64,000 nucleotides of DNA, taken from NCBI GenBank assembly GCA_003439945.1, contig QVRM01005268.1:1-64000 (forward strand), given 5' to 3'. This document shows positions 24,891-36,842 of this stretch, piece after piece. How positions within the stretch are numbered: the stretch's first letter is position 1; every line of letters starts with the position of its first letter. The notes beneath the pieces were generated by a model. The model was not told the DNA's origin. It saw only the letters and a program-made list of their open reading frames with translations, and ran no database searches. This stretch comes from Dermanyssus gallinae (Eukaryota; Arthropoda; Arachnida; Mesostigmata; Dermanyssidae). The translations under genes were made by a program, and so were the position numbers.

Positions 24891-27100
24891 TTGCTGCCGG
24901 GAGGGCAAAATTGGTCGATAAACTTTTAAAGAAAAAACTTTTCATTAGACGCTGACCAATCTTTTTGGCCAACACCAGGCCAACAAAATGTCCGCAGCAT
25001 TCTGGTATTGAGGCTATCTGAACGCTTACCTAGAGAGAACGTTTACGACATTCAGTAGGATATAACGCTGCTCATGTATGACTGTACGCAGATTGGGCTT
25101 GCATCGCACTAAATGTCGCCAATCCCGTAGTACTCTTCCTGCATCCGAAATATTCATTGCGTGCTCGCCTTGCTATTGTTGCAACCTTTCGTCAGAATCC
25201 AATGGGGACTAGTTGCTGCTCAGCACGCTCCGAGTTCACTTACCTCATGATATTTTAGTCTGTCACACGATAACTCAACACAATCTATCGGAACTCTTGG
25301 CTGGAGCTGCGACGGTGAAATGGAATCTACACACCTTATATGCATGATATACATAACCACTAAATAGACACAGCAATTAGTATTGTATGATCTGCAAGCT
25401 GCGTAGCATAGGTAAGCATAAAGTAACCTAGGCATTTCAGTTGTACGTCGCTGCTTACGCGTAAGGTGGCTGGAACCCTGTAGTAAGGGGCAGTGTGTGT
25501 AATTGTGACAGAGCTGTGTCTCAAGAACGGGTGATTCCACAAAGCGGTGCATCAATGAAGTTAAGCTGAGCGGCAGAGACAGCCCCATGCGACCGTTTTT
25601 CTTTGTTTTACAAGGAACGAGTTCCTGGCATCCTACCCACTATACGTCGATCAGTGTAGGTATCAAACCCACACGACTTATGACGCCACAGCCACAGGCC
25701 ATCCCCACAAGACTGTTCCCCGCCGACTCTCATATCACATAGGTCGTGACCCATATGGCACTGGCTAAAGCAGCTCGTGGTTGTAAGGGCAGCTGGACTG
25801 TCTTCTGCGCTGGGTCTACTCTGATATCTACGGCAAGGTGGTGAGATTAAATTTAGCGTCTACCCGAGTCCTTTTAGAAAAGGTATCTTGTTTAGCTCAA
25901 TGTAGTGCTGCGTAGTAAGTGTGTGCAATACCTTAAGCATCGTTTAGTTAGTTTGCGAAGCAGACGTGCAAATAGTTGTGCTTACCGCAAGTGACCACGG
26001 TGTCGCAACCAGTGTACTGTTGACGACCGAAAAAATCAAATTACCATTCGATATATTCGGTACTAAGACTTCCTGCTGTGGACTCAAGTCATCGGACGGC
26101 TTTGCGGCAGATTGAACCAGACTGCACACGGCAGCCCCTAGCAACACTGGAACAGTAAATGCCAATCTTCTATATCCAAGTATAGGTTTGTTTACTGTTT
26201 TTAATGGTTAACGTTTTAGTCAGTTGCGTGAAAGAGAAGGCAGCAGTTGCCTTCTCGTGCACGTGTATCTCTAATGTGTGATTTTGCCTTGCTGCTACAC
26301 ACGTGTACATATCCATACGTTCTCAGAAACGGACCGATAGCTAACGCAGCCTTAACCTTGCCTGTGTGCACGAGAATTGTGGGAATTCTCCTAGCAAACA
26401 TTTCTGCAGCCACCGTGTTTCTCGGCAACACGAACAGGTCGCACCGCTTATTCCTTACATTATTAAATTCAGACTGCTTCCTTTCTATGGCCTGCTTTCC
26501 GGGCCTGCTTTCTTGGCCTGCTTTTCCAGGTTGTAGGCGCTGCGCGATTCTAGGCTGTAGAATAACCTAGCTCGAAATTTGCTCCTGCTTGCGGGGCCCT
26601 CAGCTCGAATCGGCTGAAGCCTAGCTGGATTCGGCGTTTACCTGCAGTTATGCATTTGGCAGTATATAGTGTATATGCCTACAAACATATTTACAGACAC
26701 ACCTACAAATCAATGCACACCATCAGACATACGTTCAATTTAATTGCGGACACATCGCTCTCGCCCTTTCGTTGTTCCCTCCGTATTTACCTGGAGGATA
26801 TTTAGGTGGATACATGTGCTCGCTTCCTTAAGTTTTCTCGTTCTGTTCCAACTACTACTACGTTTTAACTATTGCTAATTATACGCTTTAATATTAATAC
26901 TACTACTGCTTCTGCTACGACTACTGCCTTTTCTTCTTCTTCTCCTTCTATATCTTCTGCCGTGAGTGCAGCTGGTACAGAACTAGAACAGAAGACAACT
27001 AACCATCCACCCCGGGCACGTAGTTCTGTACTAGCAAACCGGCCCTCTTGCCGGCACGATGTCTAGCCAGCCGTTGTTTTCTTCTTCTGTCGTTGTTGTC
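24891..27100. other. Low-repeat DNA without a recognised gene
   Basis: One of the few stretches with little simple repeat. It includes a 9-bp perfect hairpin GAGAAGGCA/TGCCTTCTC at about 26234-26256 and three tandem copies of GGCCTGCTTT at 26489-26530. Open frames stay below 125 codons and are unrecognised. Confidence 0.55.
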
Positions 27101-28559
27101 GTCGTCGTCGTCGTCCGCATAGAACCCCGATTGATTGTCGTTGGGGTATTGGGGTAGGTTAGGGGGTGGTAGTGGTGGTGGTGGCGTTGTAGTAGTTGTG
27201 GGGGTTGTTGTTGTCACAGTAGTAGAAGTAGTAGTAGTAGTAGATGTAGTCGTAGTAGTTGTAGCCGTAGTAGAGAAGTTACTGTTGCTTCTGTTGCTGG
27301 CAGAAGTGTATGGCAGAAGACTGACTGACTGTCTGAGTGAGTGAGTGTCGCTCGTGGTCCATCCGCCCGCTACCCGCTCGCTGCCCGGTCGGTTTCTTTC
27401 GGCCCGTCTGGCCGCCCGCTGTCCGGTCGATCTTTCCTTGCTTCCTTTCTTTTCTTTTCTTTTTTCTTTAACTTGGCCCAGGACTTCCTTCAGGCATCAG
27501 CAGCAGCATGAGATGACTGGCATCAGCAGCAGCAGCATGAGAATAAGCTGTGGTGGCAGTGGTGGTGGTGGTGGAGGCGGCGGTCGCTGCCGCCGTGGGC
27601 TACCGTGGGCCGGTCGTTGTTTGGGTCGGTCGGCCTGTGTGTCTGTTGGCCGGCCCGGTTGTCAGCCGTTAGGCCCTATGTCATGTCTATGGCTTTCTAT
27701 CTAATCATCGTCGTCGTCGTCGTCGTCAGTGTTGTTTTCTTCTTCTTCTTCTTCTTCTTCTTCTTCTTCTTTGTCGTCGTCGTCTTAGTAATCGTAGTAT
27801 AGTAGTAGTAGTAGTAGTAGTAGTAGCAGTAGTAGAGGGTTGTAGTATCTTTACATTAGGGTTGTAGTAGCAACCACCCTAACAGCAGAATCAAAAGCAG
27901 CTGCTGTTGCTGCTGCTTCTGCTGCTGCTGCTGTCGCTTCTGGCTGAAGTAAGTAAGCCGTCTTCGGTGTGGCCACCGCCAGTCCTTCAGCCAGCCAACC
28001 AGCGAGCCAGCCTAGCGTAGCAGAAGCGCCTGGCGCCAGCGTTGCCGCCGCCGCCGCCGCTACCGCCGCCATCGTTATCACCGTAATACTACGATTACTA
28101 CGACAACTGCGACTGTGAGGACTATTACTACGAAGACGACGACGACGACAAAGAGTTCTACTACTACCACTACTACTACTACTACTACTACGGGGCTCTT
28201 ACGGGCACTTCTGCTACTACAGGCACTTCTGCTACTACAGACACTTCTGCTACTATGGCTAGTAGCCATGGTGGTGGTGGTGGTGCTGGTAGAAGAAGAT
28301 GTGATCCGTGTGTGAGACATTTTGCCTGCCTGCGTGTGAGCCTGTGTGTAACCGTGGTTGTGAGCCTGTGTGTGCGATGGCGCCAGCGGCGGCGGCGGCG
28401 ACAGTAGTGGTTAGTATGTGTGGCCCTGTTTGTGAACGTGTGTGAGTGTGTGACTGAGTGTGTGAGTGAGTGTTCGTGTGTTGACGAACAGAGCCCGATG
28501 TACCGGCCATCTGCCTCACAAGCTGGTCGCCATCTGGTGTTGTTCCTTCTTCTCGCTCG

Positions 28560-28760
28560 TTTTCGCCGCGGCCTTTTCTCCCTTCTCCTCCTCCCCCCTC
28601 TTTCTTCTTTTTCTTCTTCTTCTTTCTCTTCTTCTTCATCATCTGCTTCTTCTTCATCTGCTTCTTCTTCTTCTTCTCCTTCTTCTACCTTTTCTTCTTC
28701 TTCTTCTTCTTCTTCTGCTTCTTCCACCTTTTCTTCTTCCTCCTTCTTCTTATCGTGGTA
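28560..28760. repeat. TTC/CTT polypyrimidine tract
   Basis: Strong purine/pyrimidine strand asymmetry for about 200 bp. Confidence 0.93.
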
Positions 28761-29438
28761 CTTTTATCGTTCCCGCTCGCTACCATCTCTTCTCTTGCTT
28801 CTCTATCCTTGTATCACTCTCTACTGGCGCGCGTGCTTTCTCTCTCTCTCTCGCTCTCCCTCTCTCTAGCTGGGTGTCTCTCTTGGTCTCCGCTATGAGT
28901 TCCTGGCGCTAGTGTCGCCGTCGCCGTCGTCTCGCTGAAGCAGCGCCGTTCCACGAGTTTTCATGGGGCCGCTGGCGTTACCGCTGCTCCTGGTGGCGGC
29001 GCCCGCCTGGTGGTTCCTGGTCCTGGTCCTGGTTCTGGTGGTCCTCGCGCTGGTGGAGCAGGATAGGCGGTGGCGCTGCTGCTGCTGTTACGGCGGGTGG
29101 CCGTCGGTGGGGGGGGGGGGGGGGGGGGCGGGGGAAGGAGGGGTTGGCTGTGTGTATCTCTGCGCGCGTTTCCCTGGCGGCTGGCTTCTGCGGCTGCTGC
29201 TGCTGCTGAGAGTCTGATGAGAGCAGAAGACGAAGCAGAAGAGGTTGGCTGTAGCAGCAGCAGCATCCGCAGCGTTGTGTCCATACGTTAGCCAGCCAGC
29301 TAGGTAGGTTTGTAGGTAGGTGAGTGGGTGACTGAGCGCCGCCGGGGGGGGATGAAGCGGGAGGAGAGCGCCGCCCGGGGGGAATTGGGGAGATGGGGGA
29401 GAGCCCGTCCGTCTGCCGGCCGGCCGCGACACTGTACG

Positions 29439-29525
29439 ATGATGATGACGATGATGATGACGATGATGATAATGATGGTGATGACGATGATGATGATGAT
29501 GACGACGATGTTGATGATGATCATG
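29439..29525. repeat. GAT/GAC trinucleotide array
   Basis: Imperfect ATG/ACG units on the + strand. Confidence 0.93.
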
Positions 29526-30553
29526 CCTGATGGCGGTACTGGCGGCTGGCTGCTGCTGGAGCTGCTTGGCTCTATCTATCTCTAGCCGGTCTTTGCTCTA
29601 GCCGGTCTGCCAGTCGTGAATGATTCTGCTGCTGCTGCCGTGCCGCTGCTGCTGCGGCCGCCGCCGCTTGCTGGTTCTGGTACCGGCGGCTGGGTTGCTG
29701 TTGTACCCGCGCTCAATCGCTCGCTCGCTCGCTCCACCACCACCACCACGACGACTAGGTCCTCCTCCTCTCCACTGAGCCCCGGTAGACTTCAGCTGGC
29801 ACGGCCCGCTTGACTGTCAGTTCATACCGAGACTAGCTGGAGTAAGGACGTGCGTTGTCGTGGTGTCTCCGAGCGCTACACGAACCAGCCGCTGCCGAAC
29901 CACCAGCCCATAGACACGACAGCAGCAGTCAAGACACAGACCCTGTCGACCTACCGAGAGACACATACACAAAGTGAAACCCCAGAGGATATTACCCTAT
30001 ACATTGTTACTCCTGCTTCGAATCCTTCTACGACTACCACGACTACCACCACTACTACTACTACTACTACGAGATTGTCATCCTAGCTGTTTATTGGTTG
30101 ATGATTCGCGCGGCATCAGAAGCATCTTCTCTTTCAGTGGTGCCTGCGACTACGGTGTGTGCGAACGTGACCGACCTCCTGCGTGCTCTCAAGGATACCG
30201 GACGTGTGTGATGATAGTGTGACAGTGCCGCCGTCATGTGGTGACTGAACCGCCGTTCTGAGGACCGTTGCTAGAGCTTTGTTGTTGTTGTTGGAGAAAG
30301 ACACCTCTCATTACCCTTCGATTAAGGATCAACGATCGAGGTCGTTAGATAGAGAGAGAGACGTGCGTTCGTGTGACAACGTCTTGTCCCACATCGTATT
30401 CTATCCGCCTCTATTCTTCTTCTTCTTGTTGTTGTTCTCGACGCGCGTCTAGCCCCAGCAACGGCTACGCACATGTTCTGACAACGCCGACGACACGTGA
30501 GCTCGACGACGTCAGCACGACGCGCGTACGTCGACGACACCAACGGCAGCGTC

Positions 30554-30652
30554 ATGCAGCTCCGCAGGTTCGTCCGTCGTGCGCACAACGATAGCAGCAC
30601 AATGGTCGTCGTGCCGGTTGTGATCTTCGCCACGCTCGCCAGCCTCTTGCAG
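30554..30652 (+). CDS. Dl: Delta exon 1: signal-peptide exon
   Basis: Two in-frame ATGs are possible. The one at 30602 has A at -3 and G at +4, a strong context, and gives MVVVPVVIFATLASLLQ before the donor. The one at 30554 adds 16 residues, MQLRRFVRRAHNDSST, which would supply a positively charged n-region. The donor at 30652/30653 reads CAG|GTAAGT, a perfect consensus. Phase 0 joining to 37029 gives ...LLQ|LASASG, a standard signal-peptidase site (A-S-A). The exon continues upstream as 5'UTR of unknown length. No close homology can be used for the signal peptide itself, so the assignment rests on splice signals, phase and hydrophobicity. Confidence 0.75.
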
Positions 30653-33600
30653 GTAAGTCGTGTAGTTGGATGTTGTTCGGACGCGGAATATCAGAGTATC
30701 AGGCGCGCGCTACGGTGTGTTAATGGTATCGTTGTTCCTGTCGGCTTCAATGGTAGACTCCCTTCCCTTCCTTCCCCTCTGCTTCCATTCGAGTGCCACG
30801 TGACGGCTACGTTCATGCGTGCGCCATCAATAGCAAACAAACAAAGTCAATCAAACAAGTAAACGAACACACGCCCAGCTAACGAAACAAACAACCGACA
30901 AACGCAAGTAAACACAAGAGACATAGAGGTGACAACAAAAAGATGTGAACACCATAATGATCGCGTTTATTACGCTCCCCCCCCCCCTTCCCCGCCTTCG
31001 CGTATTGTCTTCGGTGCCTTAGCAATGATTGGTACCGCTGCACTGAGAGCTACTGGAGGGGAAGCAGGCGTCCGGGAGCTTCACAGCACGAGTCCTCTCT
31101 TTGTTGTATTTTTGTTGTTGTTGTTGTTGTTGCTTGTCGGCCTGCTACTGCTGCTGTTGCTGACGTTGCTAGTTGTTGTTGTTTCTGCGACGATTATTGT
31201 TCTTGCTGCTGCTGCTGTTGTTGTTTCTGCCATCATTGTTGTACTCGTTGTTGTTGTTATTGTTGTTGCTGCTGTTGTTGTTGTTGTTGTTATTGTTGCT
31301 CCCGGTCGCCGTCGTCCTCATCGTTATCATGATCCCTGTCTCGGGGACGTAAAGCGCAGTACAGCCTGCGCGCGGATCAGACGACCGACCCTCCGTTCGT
31401 TCGTCCGTCAGAGTGAAATGAAGTTCCCACAGCGTCCGGCGGCGATCAACGCCACCGCCGCCGGACGGATCTGTTTGTCAAGCCGTTGCAGTCGCCGGCA
31501 GGCACAGCTTTGTGCTTCTTTCTATCTCATCTCACTGTCTGCTCTCACTGTACCTCTTAGCTGTGAGCTCCGCCACACAGCCATCATCGTAGTGTCTGTT
31601 GTTGTTGCTGCTGCTGCTGCGTTGTTGTTGTTGTTGTTATTATAGTTTTTGTTATTAATGTTGTTATCGTTGTTGTTGTTGTTGTTGTTGTCGCCGCCAC
31701 TGCCACCGCCGTTGTCCAGAATCGGTCGTCCAGGCCCACCGGGATTCGGCGCAGGAGTCTTTTTGTTGGGGGCCGATGTGTGGTGATTCTCACACCGTTT
31801 ATAGCGCCAACGTAGACAATGGCACTGTAGTAGCTAACTTTGTTGCCGGCGATAGACCGAGAGTTGGAAGAGCGGACGGTGTTGATTCCCATTGGCGTTG
31901 TCGGTGACGGCGTCGTTGTTGTTGCTGCTTTTGTTGTTATTGCTGCTTTCGTTGTTGTTGCTGCGTTTGTTGTTGTTGCTGTTGTTGTAATCGCTACTTG
32001 ATCCAACCCTGTGTCGTTAGTTAGTTACCTTCACACGGCCAGGAGGGAAGCATTAGTGAATAGCAGCAACAGCAGCAGTAACAACGGCAACAGGTGGCGC
32101 AACGCAGGCCCTATGCGGCGGCTTACTGTCTAGGAAACAAAAAGAAGAAAGGAAGAGAAAGAACAAAATGCAGATATATGTATATATATATATAGAAACG
32201 AAGCAACGAAGGCGAGATTTAATTAGATTTTATCGTCTTTACGCTCTGACCTCTTGGACAGTAGTCATTTACTAACTCTATCAGCCACTGGCATGCCTGC
32301 CTGCTTGCTTGGCTTGTCGAAGTACCAGCCTATCTGCTGCTGAACGGACGCCTTTTACGACTTGACGTGAAAGCCACCATCTCACCATGACAACACTGCC
32401 ACCGCCGACGACGACGACGACGACAACAACAACAACACCGATAAAAAAAACTGAACTCCGTTTCATTTCTGTCTGACAACGTTTGTCGAGCTCCACGTCC
32501 TGGTATGGCAGTTATTTTGCTGCTGCTGCTGTATTGTCCTGAAAGCTATACCTTTATTTAGTAGAATGTCGCCACACACTTCACCCCACTGTGGGGTAGC
32601 TGTAATGGCCGGCCTGTTTCTGCGACCTTTACTAGTTCTGCTTTTCCTGCAGCTGCTGCTGCTGCAAGCGAACACGGTTACGAAAGGATATCAGGCCGAT
32701 GGCGGCGGCGGTGGCGCCGGTTTTGATATTGAGTACCAGCGGTGGGTCATGTGGAGCGCGTGGCGACATCCGCCAGCTTGATGGAGGTCTAGCCTGCATC
32801 AGCATTGGGCTGGGCTAAGTGAGTAGGATCCAGCCACCGCTGGCTTGAGACGTCGCCATACTGGGTTGGGATGGGGACCATACCGGGTTGGATTGGGTTG
32901 GCAGCATCGCCCGGTTGAGTTAGGGGGAAGCGGAGATCAAGGATCGCCGATACCACCGGCTTCCGCTGGTGGACGGGCGACGATGACGACGACGAAAAGG
33001 ACCAAGGCCATTGATCGGCTGATAGGCGATTGACTGATTTGACCGGTGACCGAGGACCGGTGGCCGGAAGACAAGCTGCATGATGTTGCCGCTGGCAACT
33101 ACAGCAGCCATGATTGAAGGAAGAAGGGGTCGGTCGTCCGTCCTCCAAGCTGAAGCTCGCGCCAACTCTCGGTGAGGTCATCATCACATGTAAGGTCTTC
33201 ACACGAACTTCACACGGTGGTGGTGGTGGCGAGAAATCTGCGTTAGACCGATTGTCTTCGTCGGTCGCACGTCTTCGCACGCCATTGCAGTGAGTCAATG
33301 TCACGATGCTGAAGCTATCAAAGCGTCGCTGTTTTTTTTGTCCCGACTATACGGTCATTTGTGGCGATTGCGGTGGGATCCGATTCAATCGATCTATCTC
33401 ATCGCAAGCAGTTGAAAGATGCAAGCATAGATGCTGTGTAATTGGTAGTGTATTGTGGTTCGTTCAGCTTAGTAATTCAGTGTTTGGTCAATTACGACGT
33501 GTGACGTGAATCGGAAAACTTGAGAAGTCAGCGAGATGACCAATATATAATCATTTTAGGAAGTTGTTTTATAACAAAAACAACGACAGAGACAATCGGG

Positions 33601-36600
33601 GCTATTAAGGCCCTTGACCACCATTAATTACATCAACGTTGAAATGCGTCTGTAGCGTCTCAAGTGTGTTTGTCGTCTCGAAGTAAAGTCATTCGGATGT
33701 TGACAACGTCGACATGATGGTACGCCATATTACATCCAGCCAGCCCCAAAGGGGTTACTTAACATTCTGACTGAGTCAAAATAAAAGAAACCGTTGCTCA
33801 CAATTGGCACGTTTTCGTGTTCACAATAGGGGCACTTAGGCGGCAAGGGGGAAGGACAAGGGAACGTAGGGTCTAGCAACAGGGTGATGGTGATGGTGGA
33901 ATCCCGGTTCCACCCACCGCCATGCTCATCTCAGCTTTGCTCACAATTGTTGTTAGTTGACTGCTGTTATGTTGATGCTTTGTTGGAGATCATTATTTGC
34001 TTGACTGGTTAACCGCCACGGGCAGACAGACATACTGTTAGACAGAAGATGTCAACAGGTAGACAAAAAATAGTTGTAGTTGTAACGGTGGTACTAGTTG
34101 TACTGGCAGTAATAGTTAGAATACTTGTCGTAGTAGTTGTCGTTGTAGCCGCTATTGGTATTGCTGTTTCCATTGTTGTCGTTGTTGTTGTTGTTGTTGT
34201 TGTTGTTGTGGTCATTACTTTTGTTGCCTTTGTTGTCGTCACGCGTCGCTACCCCCCCGCGCTCCTGCCGGTGACCGTGTCGTTCGGACGTCGAGTGTGG
34301 GATCTTCTCGACGTTCGGCTGCTGGAGACCTGTTGAAGCGAGCCGTTGTAGCGTTGCGTCTGTGGCTATGTCAAACGCAGGCGGTTTCGATGCTGCATAG
34401 AAAAGACATCATAGAGGACAATGGGCGTGCGCCTGCGCTCTTCACCGCTTTTCGTTCGTATTCATCCGCTTGACCGGCTTGGTGAGACAACGGGCGGTAG
34501 CGGCAACAACAGAAACAACAACAACAGCAGCAACGACGACGACGGCGTCAACTGACTTCATGATTCCTCTTCCCTAGTTCTTCCATATCAATTGTTTTCC
34601 CACTGTCTCTCCCTCGCTCCCCACCTTTCGTTTCCACGGCGTATTCTCCCAGCCGCCGACGGGTTCGAGCTATACGTGCTCGAGTGAAGATAACGAACCG
34701 TGGGCCAGCCGTCGTTCAGCCAGCTTGCGCCATTAGCTCTCTCAGGTCTAAGGCTGGTCGTTGTCGCCATTGTCGCTGCCGCCACCGCTGCCACCATCAC
34801 TTTGCCAGCTGGTTCGGGTTCGGTTGCCGTTTCAGCGGCACCGGCCGCAGCCGCAGAAGTGACGGCAGCCGGCAGAAACCGTGTCTAACGTCGGCCACAA
34901 ATGACCCTGCTGTTGTTTCAGCTTCGGCTGCTTCTGCTTCGGAGGCAGCTGGCGATCGATCTGTTGCGAGATCGCCATTTTCCGTCTGGGTGTGTGTCTC
35001 TGTGTGTGTGTACTGGTGTCCTTTAATTCATCGGTGGCCTTCATTGTGGCCTGCGGATGACTGCCCCCCTCTATTTCTGCCCCATCATCTGCGCTTTTCT
35101 CGCCCCCCCCCCCCCTTCTCTATACTTTATCTATTTGCAACCGTCTGGTGGTCATCACCTCTTATTGGATCTTTCTTCTTCTTCTTCTTCTGTTTCTATT
35201 TGGGCACCACTGTCTGCCCGTCCGACGTGGTGGGCAACGGGCATCCACCATTCTATCTATACACGTACGCACACACCACATAGGCAAGCAGCAACCGAAT
35301 TAAAATCACCATCAGAATCCCCGAATCAGCATGGCAGCAGATGAGAGAGACCAGTCGGCAGAGCAACGCAGAACCGCCGAACGTCGTATACTTTTAGCTG
35401 GAGCCGCAAGCAGCCCCCCCACACCCCACACCTCCACTATCCTCCTCCTTATACTCAGGTAACTCAGCCTTAGGTTAGCTGGGCAGCCCCGATGTGCCCG
35501 AACAGCCCGATAGTCCAACGACAGAAAGACGGACGGAGAGACTCATAGATAGATGGATGGATGGATAGATGGATAGACCGGTAGGCGACGACTACTCAGT
35601 GAGACAAATCGACAACAACGACGACGGGCGACAACACATCGACTACGGGGCCGGGCGGGTGAACGGACAGCTGAACCGGCTGATCGGAACCGGCCAACAA
35701 ACAGACAGCCCCGGCAGAGCTGGCGGGCTGGGTGCCGCTATCGATCGAACATCGATGTAGTAGTCCGTACTACATGCATTGAGCGGCAGCGGGCGGCTGC
35801 TATTGTAAATGCACGTACAGCGTGCATACATACAGCCATCTGAGAATCACCGCTGTCACCCGAACAACAACAACAACAACGACGACGACAACGATGACGA
35901 CTATAACAACAGCAACAACAGCAACAGTAACAGAAACAGCGACCACAGCAACGACAACAACTCGGTCATCATGAGAACCATCACCACCATAATCATGATC
36001 ATCATCATCGTCATCCGCCTTCTAAGACTACTCAGTACACCTACGAATACTACTTCTTACTACTAGTACTTCTACTACTACTACTACTACTGCAAGTACT
36101 ACGACTTAAGACTTAGGGTACTTCTTCGGCTGAAGAGCTGCTGCTGCCGCTGCTACTGCTGTTGTTGTTGTTGTTGTACGCTTGCTACCTGGGTGCTCGA
36201 CTGGTTAGTTGGTTCCCACAGCGTCTTGTCGTCGCACCACCGTCGCCGCCGGCGCCGCCTGCTTGTGGCCTTCCGACTCGATTTAGCAGCGAGCGCGTCT
36301 GGGGCGCTCTCTCGCTGGGCTGCGGCTGGTGGTGGTGCTCGATCGCCAGCTTGCCTGATGGCGTCGTCATATTGGGGCTGAAAACCAACCGGTCCGTCGT
36401 GTCTCTCCCACAGTCGGGGGCGGACGACTGGCAGATGTCTCCTCGAAACGCAGTTAGCTCCTTCTACCTCTACGACTGCGGCGACTTCTGCTGCAGTCCG
36501 ACTCCTACCTAAGCGAGCAGAAGCGGCAGCGGCAGCAGCAGCAGCAACAGCAGCAGCAGGTCAACACAGGGGTAGACGGCATCGGCTGCAACGACAATCG

Positions 36601-36810
36601 GAGGAACAGCAACAACAACAACAACAACAATATCAGCAACAACAACAATATCAGCAGCAACAACAGTAACAAAACAACACGAACAACAACAACACCAGTA
36701 GGTTCCCTCCGACGCCGGCGATGCCTATCGCGTTCTGGTCGTTGTGGAGTGACCATCAGAAGCAACGCTAACTAAGGCCGCTAGCCATCAGCAACAACCT
36801 ATAATAGTAT

Positions 36811-36842
<32 letters not shown>

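Larger units (their letters stand above)
27101..30553. other. Repeat-rich DNA upstream of Delta exon 1
   Basis: GTA/GTG repeats (27165-27275), TTC/GTC/GTA (27705-27835), a 200-bp TTC-rich polypyrimidine tract (28560-28760), a 20-G run (29109-29128), a GAT/GAC array (29439-29525) and CTA repeats (30025-30072). The Delta promoter and 5'UTR presumably lie in or near its 3' part, but no TATA box or start could be fixed. Confidence 0.6.

Noticed and set aside
28188..28727. Glutamate-rich 179-codon frame on the - strand
   Set aside because: Translation of the TTC polypyrimidine tract; no other sign of a gene.
30929..31645. A 238-codon open frame in Delta intron 1
   Set aside because: Valine/leucine-rich reading of GTT/GCT repeats with no domain. 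It lies inside a well-supported intron.
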